The position numbers and the translations under genes were made by a program. This document shows positions 42,882-51,820 of a DNA stretch of 64,000 nt, one piece after another (position 1 is the first letter of the stretch; each line of letters opens with the position of its first letter). This stretch comes from Ornithinibacillus salinisoli (GTDB taxonomy: Bacteria > Bacillota > Bacilli > Bacillales > Amphibacillaceae): NCBI RefSeq assembly GCF_042682545.1, contig NZ_JBHUHQ010000021.1; one strand, 5' to 3'. The notes under the pieces are model-generated. The model was not told where the DNA came from. It saw nothing but the letters and a program-made list of their open reading frames with translations, and did no database searches.

Positions 42882-45308
42882 TTACGATCTTACATATGAA
42901 TTAAATATTTCATTTACAGTTTGAATTACCTTCTGGAAGGATTCTTCTACTTCGTCATCCTTTAATGTTTTTTCCGGATTTTGATATAAAAGGTTATATG
43001 CTACCGATTTCTTCCCTTCAGGCAAGTTCTCCCCTTTATACACATCAAAGATTTGTACTTGTTTAACAAGTGGAGCACCTGTTGATTCAATAATTTCTTT
43101 TACATCCCCAGCTTTTATATCTTCATCCAAAATAAAAGCGATGTCCCGGGTAATCGAAGGATATTTTGGTATTTGATTATACGTTGGAATATTTTCATGC
43201 GTATTAAATACATAATCCATATTCATATCAAATACATAGGTCTCTTTCAGGTCCATTTTCTTCTCCAGCGCAGGATGTAATTGTCCAAGAAAGCCTATTA
43301 CTTGCCCGTTAACAGACATCGTCGCACATCTACCTGGATGCATATCTGGAATGATCGCTTGATCAAAATCAACTTGGATTTGCAACTTATGGAAGAGCTC
43401 TTCCATAATTCCTTTTACAACAAAGAAATCAACCGGTCTAACTTCTTGCTGCCATGGATGCTCTATCCATCTACCAGTCAATGCTCCAGAAAGGCGTAGT
43501 TGTTCGTTAGGTTGTTCTGTTAATTCTTTTTCCTTTGTTAAAAATACAGAACCCATTTCGTAATAGGCTACAGTATCTTGATTTCGTGCACGATTGTAAG
43601 CAACTGTTTGTAACAACTCCGGTAAAATACTTAAACGTAAATATTTGTGGTCTTCACTCATTGGCATGGCAAGTGAAATTGGCTCTGGATTCATTTCTTT
43701 TACTTCAGGACTAACCAGGGTATGGATATGCTTATCATTTGTTAAAGAATACGTTGTTGTTTCCATTAATCCAACACCTTGCAAGAAGCTTTTCACATCT
43801 CGCTTTAAACGCTGCCGTTCCGTTAGGCCACCTGCTTGTGAGGAACCTGTTGGTAGTGTAAATGGTAAGTTATCGTAACCATAAATTCTAGCAACTTCTT
43901 CTAGCATATCCTCAAAAATTGTTACATCGCCTCTACGAGTTGGGACATTAATTGTAAAAAGGTTTTGATCCTGTACAAATTCAAATCGAAGCTTATTTAA
44001 TATATGCGCCATCTCATCAGTAGAGATCACTGTACCTAATCGTTTATTAATCTCATCAGCATCCATTGATACTACTTTTTCATCACGGTCTAAATTATCA
44101 AATTCTACCACTCCACTTAATACGTTGCCACCTGCATATTGTTGTAATAATTTAGCAGCGCGTACTCCAGCACCAATTACTCGATTTGGATCGATTCCTT
44201 TTTCATATCTCGTACTTGCTTCACTACGTAACCCAGTTTGTTTCACTGTTTTTCTAACAGATTTCGAATCAAAATAAGCTGCTTCTAGCAATACAGTTGA
44301 TGTTTCATCAGTTACTTCCGAATTGGCACCACCCATAACACCAGCGACTGCAACAGGTTCTGTACCATTCGTAATAACGAGGTTATCTTCTGTTAAACTT
44401 CTCTCTACATCATCTAATGTTACAATTTTTTCATCATTTTTTGCTCGACGTACCACAATTTTATTTGATTTTAATCGATCGTAATCAAACGCATGTAATG
44501 GCTGTCCATACTCGAGTAATACATAATTTGTTATATCAACAACATTATTAATAGGACGAATTCCTGCCGCCATTAAATAATTACGCATCCAAAGTGGAGA
44601 AGCTTTCACTTCAATATCCTTGATTACAATGGCACCATAATACGGATTTAGCTCAGCATCCTCCACCTCAACAGACACATAGTCCGCTGCACTTTCATCT
44701 TTTGTTTCTACCGTTTCATCTGGTAATTTTACATCTTGATCTAATATAGCTGCAACTTCATATGCTACTCCTAGCATACTTAAGCAATCTGCTCGATTAG
44801 GAGTCAAATCAAATTCTAATACGGCATCATTTAAATTTAATAATGGTTCCACGCTTTCTCCAACTGTAACATCATTAGGGAAAACAAAAATTCCTTCTGC
44901 TATATCCTTAGGTACGTATTTTTCTTCAATTCCAAGCTCCTGTAATGAGCAGATCATTCCATTAGATTCAACACCGCGTAACTTGACCTTTTTAATTTTA
45001 AAATTACCTGGCAGTACAGCACCTGGTTTGGCAACAGCGACCTTCTGACCTTGAGCAATATTTGGTGCACCACATATAATTTGTAATGTTTCATCTCCAA
45101 CATCTACTTGGCACAGATTTAACTTGTCTGCATTTGGATGTTTTTCACATGACGCTACGTACCCAACAACAACACTACTGCTTTTTTCAGCTATATATTC
45201 AATACCATCAACTTCAATACCTGTCTTTGTAATTTTCTCAGCCAGTTCTTCTGGGCTAATGCCTTCTATATCCACATAATTTTTTAACCAATTTAATGAA
45301 ACTAACAT
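42882..45308 (-). CDS. pheT: Phenylalanyl-tRNA synthetase, beta subunit
   Basis: Beta subunit of the alpha2-beta2 enzyme, 808 residues. Domains in order are the EMAP-like tRNA-binding domain (VVGYVASCEKHPNADKL), the B3/B4 editing domain, B5, the class II-like fold and the C-terminal anticodon-binding domain (YPSITRDIAFILDEDI). It follows pheS by 12 nt and is under the same T-box. Confidence 0.97.
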   Translation of the reverse strand: MLVSLNWLKNYVDIEGISPEELAEKITKTGIEVDGIEYIAEKSSSVVVGYVASCEKHPNADKLNLCQVDVGDETLQIICGAPNIAQGQKVAVAKPGAVLPGNFKIKKVKLRGVESNGMICSLQELGIEEKYVPKDIAEGIFVFPNDVTVGESVEPLLNLNDAVLEFDLTPNRADCLSMLGVAYEVAAILDQDVKLPDETVETKDESAADYVSVEVEDAELNPYYGAIVIKDIEVKASPLWMRNYLMAAGIRPINNVVDITNYVLLEYGQPLHAFDYDRLKSNKIVVRRAKNDEKIVTLDDVERSLTEDNLVITNGTEPVAVAGVMGGANSEVTDETSTVLLEAAYFDSKSVRKTVKQTGLRSEASTRYEKGIDPNRVIGAGVRAAKLLQQYAGGNVLSGVVEFDNLDRDEKVVSMDADEINKRLGTVISTDEMAHILNKLRFEFVQDQNLFTINVPTRRGDVTIFEDMLEEVARIYGYDNLPFTLPTGSSQAGGLTERQRLKRDVKSFLQGVGLMETTTYSLTNDKHIHTLVSPEVKEMNPEPISLAMPMSEDHKYLRLSILPELLQTVAYNRARNQDTVAYYEMGSVFLTKEKELTEQPNEQLRLSGALTGRWIEHPWQQEVRPVDFFVVKGIMEELFHKLQIQVDFDQAIIPDMHPGRCATMSVNGQVIGFLGQLHPALEKKMDLKETYVFDMNMDYVFNTHENIPTYNQIPKYPSITRDIAFILDEDIKAGDVKEIIESTGAPLVKQVQIFDVYKGENLPEGKKSVAYNLLYQNPEKTLKDDEVEESFQKVIQTVNEIFNSYVRS

Positions 45309-45320
45309 TATTTTACCTCC

Positions 45321-46355
45321 CTAAGCATTATGAAATTGTTTTAAGAAACGTATATCATTTGTGTAGAACTGACGAATATCATTAATACCATATTTAAGCA
45401 TCGCAATTCGTTCCGGTCCCATACCAAATGCAAATCCGGAATATACTTTCGGGTCATAACCTGCCATCGACAGTACATTTGGATGTACCATTCCTGCACC
45501 AAGTATTTCAATCCAACCGGTTCCTTTACAAACCGAACATCCTTCACCATTGCAAACTTTACATGAGATATCCATTTCAACAGACGGCTCTGTGAAAGGG
45601 AAGAAGCTAGGACGTAAGCGAATTTCACGATCCTCACCGAAAAGTTTTTTAGCAAATGTATCTAAAATCCCTTTTAAGTCACTCATTTTAACATGTTTAT
45701 CTACATACAATCCTTCGATTTGGGTAAATTGATGAGAATGTGTCGCATCATCCGTATCACGACGATATACTTTACCTGGGCAAATCATCTTCACACTTTT
45801 CGAATCTTCATACGCTTGCATCGTACGCGCCTGTACTGGTGAAGTATGTGTACGAAGCAATAATTCATTAGTTAAATAAAACGTATCTTGCATATCTCTC
45901 GCTGGATGATCTTTCGGCAAGTTCAATGCCTCAAAATTGAAATAATCTGTTTCTACTTCAGGTCCCTCTCTTACTTCAAATCCCATACCAATGAATAAGT
46001 CTTCAATCTCTTCAACAATTTTAGTCAACAGATGTGGACCACCAGCATGGACCGGTCTTCCAGGTAAGGTCACATCAATAGCCTCATCCGTTAGTTTTTC
46101 TTCAAGTGCAGCATGTTCAAGCCCCTCATTCTTCTGTTCAATCGCCGTTGTGATTGCTTCCCTCACACTGTTGGCAAGTTCACCAATTACCGGACGCTCT
46201 TCTTTAGAAAGCTTTCCCATTCCTCTAAGTACACCCGTTAGCGATCCTTTTTTTCCTAAATAAGCTACTTTGATGGACTGAAGTTCTTTTATATCTGCAG
46301 TTTGTTCAATTTTCTCAATTGCCTCTTTTTCCAGTAACTCCAATTGTTCCTTCAT
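45321..46355 (-). CDS. pheS: Phenylalanyl-tRNA synthetase, alpha subunit
   Basis: Catalytic subunit, 344 residues. It has an N-terminal coiled coil and the class II motifs: motif 2 in GKVYRRDTDDATHSHQFTQIEG and motif 3 in GFAFGMGPERIAMLKYG. The phenylalanine-pocket segment FFPFTEPSVE is present. I use ATG 46355 behind GGAGGT; an upstream TTG lies inside that site. The T-box leader is directly upstream. Confidence 0.97.
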   Translation of the reverse strand: MKEQLELLEKEAIEKIEQTADIKELQSIKVAYLGKKGSLTGVLRGMGKLSKEERPVIGELANSVREAITTAIEQKNEGLEHAALEEKLTDEAIDVTLPGRPVHAGGPHLLTKIVEEIEDLFIGMGFEVREGPEVETDYFNFEALNLPKDHPARDMQDTFYLTNELLLRTHTSPVQARTMQAYEDSKSVKMICPGKVYRRDTDDATHSHQFTQIEGLYVDKHVKMSDLKGILDTFAKKLFGEDREIRLRPSFFPFTEPSVEMDISCKVCNGEGCSVCKGTGWIEILGAGMVHPNVLSMAGYDPKVYSGFAFGMGPERIAMLKYGINDIRQFYTNDIRFLKQFHNA

Positions 46356-46397
46356 ACAAATTACCTCCAATGACTAATAATATTAGATTTTCCCACA

Positions 46398-46660
46398 AAA
46401 AAAAGCCTACATCCCCAAAATAAAGGGACGAAGCTTTCGTCGCGGTACCACCCTTGTTGACACCTATTGTGCCCACCTTAATTAAATAACGGATAAATCC
46501 GGAACACCTTTACTTGATCATCAAGGTCCAAGTGTCAGCTCCAGAGTGAAAATTAACAATTGTCACGGTAGAAATGCTTACAGTCTAGGGCATTTCTTCC
46601 CTTTACCGCTCCTCTATATTGTTAATATGCTCTTTCACAGCTTTTCAATATGAAATCTAA
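46398..46660 (-). promoter_or_regulatory. T-box riboswitch of pheST
   Basis: The minus strand contains the T-box sequence AGGGTGGTACCGCG (46441-46454), a terminator stem, and eight T residues at about 46400-46407. A long stem I lies upstream. A TTC triplet at 46548-46550, in a plausible specifier position, would read uncharged tRNA-Phe. This fits control of pheST by phenylalanine starvation. Confidence 0.93.
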
Positions 46661-46696
46661 ACTTGATTATAGTTAAAATGACAACATTTTGCAAGG

Positions 46697-47434
46697 TTAA
46701 CATTTTACATGATACATAAGTATACCTGCCGCTACACTAACATTCAATGATTCAGCTTCTCCATAAATTGGAATGTTTACGATGGTATCTGCTTGCCTTA
46801 TGATGTCTTCCTTTATTCCTGCTCCTTCATTACCTAATACTAGTGCAACTTTTTCTGGTTTTTCTATCGTATGATATGGTTTTGCATTTGTTAGTGCTGT
46901 CGCCCAGATAGAAAAACCTTCTTGTTGTAGAATGGAGATCCGCTCCTCCAAATTTTCTTGAAAAATAGGGATGTGAAAAATAGAGCCCTGTGTAGCACGT
47001 ATAACCTTATCATTAAATACATCAACCGTACCATTACCTAAAATAATAGCATCAAATCCTGCAGCATCAGCTGTTCGAATGATAGTTCCTAAATTACCAG
47101 GGTCTTGAATAGCATCAATTAATAATACGAAATTCCCTATAGAGGCTGGTTGTTCCTTAAATGACACAATGGCAGCAATTCCTTGAGGTGTCTTTGTTTC
47201 AGATATATATTGAAAGACATTCTCGCCAACCACCGTCACTTGGTAGTTTTCACACCATGCCGGTACTGAAACATCTTGTTGAACAATAATTTCTCGAATT
47301 GTCCATTCACTTTTCCATGCTTCTTCCACCAGATGATATCCTTCGATTAAGAAGGTCCCTGTATTTTTTCGCTCTTTTCTTCTTTGAAGTTTTTTCCAAT
47401 TTTTCACTTTATCGTTTTGTACAGAAGTAATCAT
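46697..47434 (-). CDS. ysgA: SpoU/TrmH family RNA 2'-O-methyltransferase YsgA
   Basis: SPOUT-fold methyltransferase, 245 residues from the ATG at 47434. The N-terminal substrate-binding domain has RRKERKNTGTFLIEGYHLV; the SAM-knot motifs LLIDAIQDPGNLGTIIRTADAAGF, LVLGNEGAGI and IPIYGEAESLNVSVAAGILMYH are all present. The target nucleotide in rRNA or tRNA is not known. A longer reading to 47485 lacks a ribosome binding site and a B. subtilis counterpart. Confidence 0.9.
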   Translation of the reverse strand: MITSVQNDKVKNWKKLQRRKERKNTGTFLIEGYHLVEEAWKSEWTIREIIVQQDVSVPAWCENYQVTVVGENVFQYISETKTPQGIAAIVSFKEQPASIGNFVLLIDAIQDPGNLGTIIRTADAAGFDAIILGNGTVDVFNDKVIRATQGSIFHIPIFQENLEERISILQQEGFSIWATALTNAKPYHTIEKPEKVALVLGNEGAGIKEDIIRQADTIVNIPIYGEAESLNVSVAAGILMYHVKC

Positions 47435-47473
47435 GCAAAAATCATTCCCATCCATCTTATCTTGTACTATCAT

Positions 47474-47502
47474 ACATATTTCCATATGAACTGGTCAAAC
47501 TA
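47474..47502 (+). promoter_or_regulatory. Candidate sigma-G promoter of sspI
   Basis: ACATA (47474-47478) and CAAACTA (47496-47502) resemble the sigma-G elements GMATA and CATNHTA with one mismatch each and 17-bp spacing. It is placed about 35 bp before the sspI start. Confidence 0.4.
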
Positions 47503-47535
47503 TCTATAGTTAAAATTAAAAAAGGAGTGTTAGTT

Positions 47536-47751
47536 GTGGATTTAAATTTAAGAAAAGCAATTTTATCAAATATCTCAGAAAATGATCAATCTCAGTTAGA
47601 GGCAACCATTGTAGATGCCGTTAACGGTGAGGAAAAAATGCTTCCTGGTCTTGGAGTTCTTTTTGAACTAATTTGGAATCAGTCTAGTGAAGAAGAAAAA
47701 CAAGAGATGATTGACGCTTTGGAACAAGGTGTAAAATCCGCTTCAAGTTAA
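47536..47751 (+). CDS. sspI: Small acid-soluble spore protein I
   Basis: A 71-residue minor SASP made in the forespore. Recognised by LNLRKAILSN at the start and EEKMLPGLGVLFELIW in the middle, which match SspI of B. subtilis. It starts at GTG 47536 behind AAAGGAG. It is divergent from ysgA, as in B. subtilis, and has its own terminator. Confidence 0.95.
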   Translation: MDLNLRKAILSNISENDQSQLEATIVDAVNGEEKMLPGLGVLFELIWNQSSEEEKQEMIDALEQGVKSASS

Positions 47752-47763
47752 TTTCTGACCCCA

Positions 47764-47790
47764 CAAGGTGCCTAAATAGGCACCTTTTAT
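47764..47790 (+). terminator. Terminator after sspI
   Basis: AAGGTGCCTA and TAGGCACCTT form a 10-bp stem with a very small loop, then TTATAG. It follows the sspI stop by about 14 bp. Confidence 0.85.
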
Positions 47791-47914
47791 AGTTGTTTCT
47801 TATTATTTCTCAAATGGAGCCCTCGTAACCAAAAAAGAAAAAATAAAATCTTCCTAGCAATTTTTAAAAAATATTGTACAATAGAATAGATAGGTTATTA
47901 GGGAGAGATTATTA

Positions 47915-48538
47915 GTGGAAATAAGACAACTACAACAACTTATTCAAAATCAGGCAATGTCTATTCTCCATTCAAATAAAGATGGAATGTCTAGTATGTC
48001 GCCAATGATAGATTTAGCGTTCAAACAACTTTTACAGGATAAAATAAACGAATCGGAATCGGCCAATAACATGTTGAATACTAGGATGAATTATTCATTT
48101 GAATCATCCCCTATAAATTCGTTGGCATTTTCTAATATACAAAACTCTTTTATCCCTTCCAAAACGGATTTCAACAATAATATCTCTGAAATCGCCAATA
48201 AATATGGGATTGACGAGAAATTAATTCACTCCGTTATTCAAGCTGAGTCAAATTATAACCCCAATGCAGTTAGCCATGCAGGTGCACAAGGATTAATGCA
48301 ACTTATGCCTGGAACGGCTCGCGGACTAGGTGTAACGAACGCTTTTGATCCAGCGCAAAATATCGAAGGTGGTACCAAATACTTAACCCAAATGCTCGAT
48401 CGTTATGAAGGTAATATTGAATTAGCTCTTGCAGCATATAACGCTGGACCTGGTAATGTTGATAAATATAATGGAATACCCCCTATTAAAGAGACTCAAA
48501 ATTATGTTAAAAAAGTAATGCAATCTTATTTAGCTTAA
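47915..48538 (+). CDS. Lytic transglycosylase (SLT domain), CwlQ/YjbJ-like
   Basis: Peptidoglycan-cleaving enzyme, 207 residues from GTG behind GGGAGAG. The C-terminal SLT domain (about residues 90-205) has the catalytic glutamate in VIQAESNYNPNAVSHAG, followed by GLMQLMPGTARGLG and ALAAYNAGPGNVDKY. There is no obvious signal peptide. The first 85 residues are variable and Met/Ser/Asn-rich. It resembles B. subtilis YjbJ (CwlQ), but the orthology is not proven. Confidence 0.88.
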   Translation: MEIRQLQQLIQNQAMSILHSNKDGMSSMSPMIDLAFKQLLQDKINESESANNMLNTRMNYSFESSPINSLAFSNIQNSFIPSKTDFNNNISEIANKYGIDEKLIHSVIQAESNYNPNAVSHAGAQGLMQLMPGTARGLGVTNAFDPAQNIEGGTKYLTQMLDRYEGNIELALAAYNAGPGNVDKYNGIPPIKETQNYVKKVMQSYLA

Positions 48539-48542
48539 TTAG

Positions 48543-48584
48543 CACAAAAGACGTTCGGATTCATTCATCCAAACGTCTTTTTAT
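48543..48584 (+). terminator. Terminator after the lytic transglycosylase gene
   Basis: AAAGACGTT and AACGTCTTT pair, extended by an imperfect CGGA/TCCA, around an 8-nt loop. TTATATG follows. The convergent M42 peptidase gene ends at 48607. Confidence 0.85.
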
Positions 48585-48606
48585 ATGTGTGTTAGAAAAT
48601 TATTTT

Positions 48607-49692
48607 TTAAGCAAGAATAATTTCTTTAACTTTTTCACTGTCTAATTTCTTAATCGTTTCTACTATTAATTTCACGGCATTTTCAAAATCATCCCGATGG
48701 ATAATAGCCGCATGAGTATGAATATAACGAGATGCAACTGTAATAGATAACGAAGGAACTCCATTGGCTGTTAAATGGATAGAGCCTGAATCCGTTCCAC
48801 CTGCCGCAATCGATGAATATTGATATGGAATATTATTCTCATCCGCCGTTTCGACTACTAATTCTCGTACTCCTTTATGAGAGATCATTGAAGCATCATA
48901 GATTATGATCTGCGGACCATCACCTAGTTTACTATCTGCTTCATGCTCTTTAATACCAGGCGTATCTCCTGCAATCCCAACATCGACACCAAAGCCAATA
49001 TCAGGTTGTATTAAGTTTGCTGAAGTTTTTGCACCACGCAATCCAGTTTCTTCTTGAACCGTACCGACACCATAAACAACATTGGGGTGGTTTTCACCTT
49101 TCAACTGCTTTAACACGTCAATTGCAATTGCACAACCGATTCGATTATCCCATGCTTTTGCAAGTAACATTTTTTCGTTTTTTAATGGGGTGAATTCAAA
49201 ATATGGTACAACTGAATCTCCTGGTTTTACACCAAATTCTTCTGCTTCCTCCTTGCTTGAAGCACCGATATCAATAAACATATCATTAATATCAATTGGT
49301 TTCTTACGAGCTTCGGCAGAAACGATATGTGGAGGTTTTGATCCAATAACTCCAGTGACATCTCCTTTGGCAGTAACAATTGTTACACGTTGTGCCAACA
49401 TTACTTGACTCCACCAGCCACCAATGGTTTGGAAATAAATAAAACCATTCTTATCAATACGTTTAACCATAAATCCGACTTCATCTAAATGACCTGCAAC
49501 CATTATTTTAGGACCATTTTCATCACCAGTCTTTTTAGCAACTAGACTTCCTAAATTATCGGTATATACTTCATCCGCATAAGGCTTTATGTACTTCTCC
49601 ATTACTTCTCTCGTTTCTTTTTCATTACCAGAAATACCGCGAGAGTCGGTTAAATCTTTTAACATGGTAAGTGTTTCATCTAATTTGGCCAT
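48607..49692 (-). CDS. ysdC: M42 family metallopeptidase YsdC
   Basis: Glutamyl aminopeptidase/endoglucanase-type M42 enzyme, 361 residues. Metal-binding and catalytic residues lie in VAGHLDEVGFMV, AKAWDNRIGCA, VGTVQEETGLRGAKTSA, GVDVGIAGDTPG and YIHTHAAI. It starts with AKLDETLTMLKDLTDSRG, nearly identical to B. subtilis YsdC. ATG 49692 is after GGAGG; the ATG at 49716 is upstream of that site. The physiological substrate is not known. Confidence 0.93.
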   Translation of the reverse strand: MAKLDETLTMLKDLTDSRGISGNEKETREVMEKYIKPYADEVYTDNLGSLVAKKTGDENGPKIMVAGHLDEVGFMVKRIDKNGFIYFQTIGGWWSQVMLAQRVTIVTAKGDVTGVIGSKPPHIVSAEARKKPIDINDMFIDIGASSKEEAEEFGVKPGDSVVPYFEFTPLKNEKMLLAKAWDNRIGCAIAIDVLKQLKGENHPNVVYGVGTVQEETGLRGAKTSANLIQPDIGFGVDVGIAGDTPGIKEHEADSKLGDGPQIIIYDASMISHKGVRELVVETADENNIPYQYSSIAAGGTDSGSIHLTANGVPSLSITVASRYIHTHAAIIHRDDFENAVKLIVETIKKLDSEKVKEIILA

Positions 49693-49762
49693 ATATAACT
49701 CTTCCTCCTTCTTCATTACACTTCTTCAGTATAACTTTTATTAGAAAAATTTTAAAATATTT

Positions 49763-50248
49763 TTAATAACCTTGATTTTGTCGCTCATAATTAATTTCAT
49801 TCTTTTTTAGATATGCATTTTGCAGATCTTCTTCACTTAGTCCGAGAAGTTTTCCTAATTGGATATAACTTATAAATAACCGATTATAATTTTCCTGTGA
49901 AGGCTGATTTTTAAACATAACACATAAATCAAATACTTCATTAAATTGTTCTGTCTCTGATTTTGATGATAAAACTTGTACTTCAGAATGAAATATTAAT
50001 CCTTTTTCAATTCCTAACGATAATATAAAGTGAATACCATCTACATATTCCTCTAAAATAACTTCCTCATTACTTCTAGGTTTGTTACTCCAAAATTTAA
50101 AGCATCTTGTTTCATTTGCAAGCTCCCCTAGTTCAACTAATAATGCTAGATATTTTTCTTGAAAAATATTTTTACCTTCTAGGTTGTGATTACTTTCTAT
50201 GTATGAATCCAAGTTTTTTTGCATTGTAAATAACCTTGACCAATCCAA
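49763..50248 (-). CDS. Dimeric dUTPase (dUTPase_2/MazG-like)
   Basis: All-alpha nucleotide pyrophosphohydrolase, 161 residues, of the COG4508 group. The metal-binding helices are LALLVELGELANETRCFKFW and EEYVDGIHFILSLG, the ExxE...ExxxD pattern of dimeric dUTPases. It hydrolyses dUTP or dUDP (family knowledge). The likely start is TTG at 50248, eight bases after AGAGGT. It is transcribed divergently from ysdB. Confidence 0.87.
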   Translation of the reverse strand: MDWSRLFTMQKNLDSYIESNHNLEGKNIFQEKYLALLVELGELANETRCFKFWSNKPRSNEEVILEEYVDGIHFILSLGIEKGLIFHSEVQVLSSKSETEQFNEVFDLCVMFKNQPSQENYNRLFISYIQLGKLLGLSEEDLQNAYLKKNEINYERQNQGY

Positions 50249-50305
50249 CTTAATTAACCTCTTTTCCTGATTTTATACGATTGTATCATGAATTTTCATA
50301 TTTAG

Positions 50306-50332
50306 TGAAACTAATTGGCTTTGTCATACGTA
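50306..50332 (+). promoter_or_regulatory. Sigma-W promoter of ysdB
   Basis: TGAAAC (50306-50311) and CGTA (50329-50332) are exact ECF sigma-W elements separated by 17 bp. ysdB belongs to the sigma-W regulon in B. subtilis. The site lies 35 bp before the ysdB start. Confidence 0.88.
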
Positions 50333-50366
50333 TGGGATGATAACTAATATCAGGGAGAAGATCTGT

Positions 50367-50780
50367 ATGATAGTATTCTTATTTCGCATACTCATTATCA
50401 TTGCATTGACTCTAGTTATTTATACTGTGATTCAATACTTTCTCAATCCACAGCGAAGATTACACAAAGCTAAAGAAGCACAGGAATTCTATTTTCTAGA
50501 TGAGTCGAATAATACGAAGAAGAATTTACAATTTGTCTATAAAGGATGTTTATTTGAAGGTGAAAAATATTTAGGTGCAACCGAACAATCATTTGAAGTT
50601 GTAGACATTCATATAACGGTTCAAGATCATTTGGAATTAAGAGGTTTTACACGTGATGATCTATACTTTTTAGAAAAAGAGCTTTTGATACACTATCCAT
50701 TTGCTAATGTAACTTGGAAACACCCTATTAATCAGATATTTATCACAAATAAAAATGAAGATAACGCTCATCTAGACTAA
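50367..50780 (+). CDS. ysdB: Sigma-W regulon protein YsdB
   Basis: A 137-residue membrane-anchored protein with one N-terminal helix (FLFRILIIIALTLVIYTVI) and a soluble domain. KKNLQFVYKGCLFEGEKYLGA and EVVDIHI match B. subtilis YsdB. Function is unknown; the family is linked to envelope stress by its sigma-W promoter. I use ATG 50367 behind AGGGAG. Confidence 0.9.
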   Translation: MIVFLFRILIIIALTLVIYTVIQYFLNPQRRLHKAKEAQEFYFLDESNNTKKNLQFVYKGCLFEGEKYLGATEQSFEVVDIHITVQDHLELRGFTRDDLYFLEKELLIHYPFANVTWKHPINQIFITNKNEDNAHLD

Positions 50781-50793
50781 GATGAGCGTTTAA
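50763..50793 (+). terminator. Terminator after ysdB
   Basis: AACGCTCATCT and AGATGAGCGTT form an 11-bp stem with a short loop; the T-tract (TTTAACC) is short. The stem overlaps the end of ysdB. Confidence 0.7.
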
Positions 50794-50863
50794 CCTTCAG
50801 GTTCTTTTCGCATAGTATGTTGTTAGTTTTACGAAGAAATTTAATATAAAAAAAGTTTAACGG

Positions 50864-50936
50864 AGCGGACATGGCGTACGTTATTTCGTAAAATAATCTC
50901 ATTTGAAAATGTAATCGGACATCAAGTACGTTATTT
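50864..50936 (+). repeat. 73-bp dispersed repeat, copy 2
   Basis: Direct copy of 30168-30240, ungapped, with 57 of 73 identical positions. It is followed by related sequence up to about 51050 that contains a second GGACAT and GTTCCGTTATT motif on the minus strand. Confidence 0.75.
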
Positions 50937-51098
50937 GCTCTAATTCGTATCAGAATACCTGTCATTTCGGTTAATAACGGAACAGATGTCCTATAAACCC
51001 CTTTATTACCCAATATTGTCATAAATAAGGGAAGAATTGTCCGTTTCCATTTCCCGCGGAAAGTGACTGGCCGCAGCGGAAAACACGTTTCAAAGTAC

Positions 51099-51115
51099 TG
51101 CACATTTTACATCAA
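51099..51115 (-). repeat. 17-bp inverted match to 30239-30255
   Basis: TGCACATTTTACATCAA is the exact reverse complement of 30239-30255. Both lie next to the 73-bp and structured repeats, so they are probably parts of one mosaic repeat group. Confidence 0.55.
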
Positions 51116-51173
51116 CTTCAAATTATTTCCATTAAAATTAAACAATCCTTAAGAAAGCACCTAACATTTAACA

Positions 51174-51746
51174 TTATGTGCTAACTTGAAAAAAGTCTTG
51201 CCATTTAATAATAACTTCCTTACGTCTAAGTGCATAGATGAGTGGTAGTAATGCAATTAAGAATGCGGAGAAATATAGAGGAGATAAATTCGCAATCCAT
51301 TGTCCAATAGAGGTATAAACAAATGCCAATGGAACATTGGATATGATCGAAGATTTTGTATATTCTTTAAAGCTTGTAGAAATTTCGATTAAGCAAAGTG
51401 ATAACAAGTGAAAATGGATAAAAGGAATGAGGCGTAGTAATGTAACTTGCGAAGTTGTTAATTCCGAATGCTTTCCTATTATTTTTTGCTTTAATCGCAC
51501 AAGCCTATCAAACGTTCTCGGCATCCATCGAATAACGCCATAAAAAATGATACTTGATAATGTAATACCAATGACAGAGTAAAACGTACCAGCTACTGCA
51601 CCAAACATAATTCCACCCGATATACAAATAAATACAACTGGAAGAAAAAATAAGGGTCTTAATAAATGAAAGCTAATAAATAATAATGGTGCCAATAAAC
51701 CGCCTGTTTCAATAAACGCTAAAATATAAGTGCTAAATACCTCCAT
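51174..51746 (-). CDS. TVP38/TMEM64 family membrane protein
   Basis: A 190-residue protein with about six membrane segments. It has the family pattern PLFFLPVVFICISGGIMFGAVAGTFYSVIG and the conserved LLRLIPFIHFHLLSL segment. The family belongs to the DedA/VTT superfamily, thought to act on membrane lipids. B. subtilis has several members such as YtxB; I cannot assign a precise orthologue. ATG follows GGGAGG. Confidence 0.85.
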   Translation of the reverse strand: MEVFSTYILAFIETGGLLAPLLFISFHLLRPLFFLPVVFICISGGIMFGAVAGTFYSVIGITLSSIIFYGVIRWMPRTFDRLVRLKQKIIGKHSELTTSQVTLLRLIPFIHFHLLSLCLIEISTSFKEYTKSSIISNVPLAFVYTSIGQWIANLSPLYFSAFLIALLPLIYALRRKEVIIKWQDFFQVST

Positions 51747-51820
51747 AATCTGCCTCCCTTAGAGCTTGATCATGAATATCCTCTAGCTTCTTAAACAAGT
51801 ATATGACAATAGACGAGCCA

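Larger units (their letters stand above)
50781..51173. other. Repeat-bearing intergenic region between ysdB and the TVP38 gene
   Basis: About 390 bp with no supported gene. It holds the second 73-bp repeat copy (50864-50936), related GGACAT..GTTCCGTTATT segments (50945-51050), a TTTCCGCGGGAAA-like fragment near 51046-51064, and a 17-bp inverted match to 30239-30255. The 108-codon minus frame at 50777-51103 is repeat-derived. Confidence 0.65.

Noticed and set aside
46356..46370. Longer N terminus for pheS (and likewise for lon, ysxC, fadB, sspI, infC neighbours)
   Set aside because: The upstream in-frame start codons fall within the ribosome binding sites, so the inner starts are preferred.
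50777..51103. 108-codon minus-strand reading frame
   Set aside because: It coincides with the repeat mosaic after ysdB; open frames are a by-product of the repeat.
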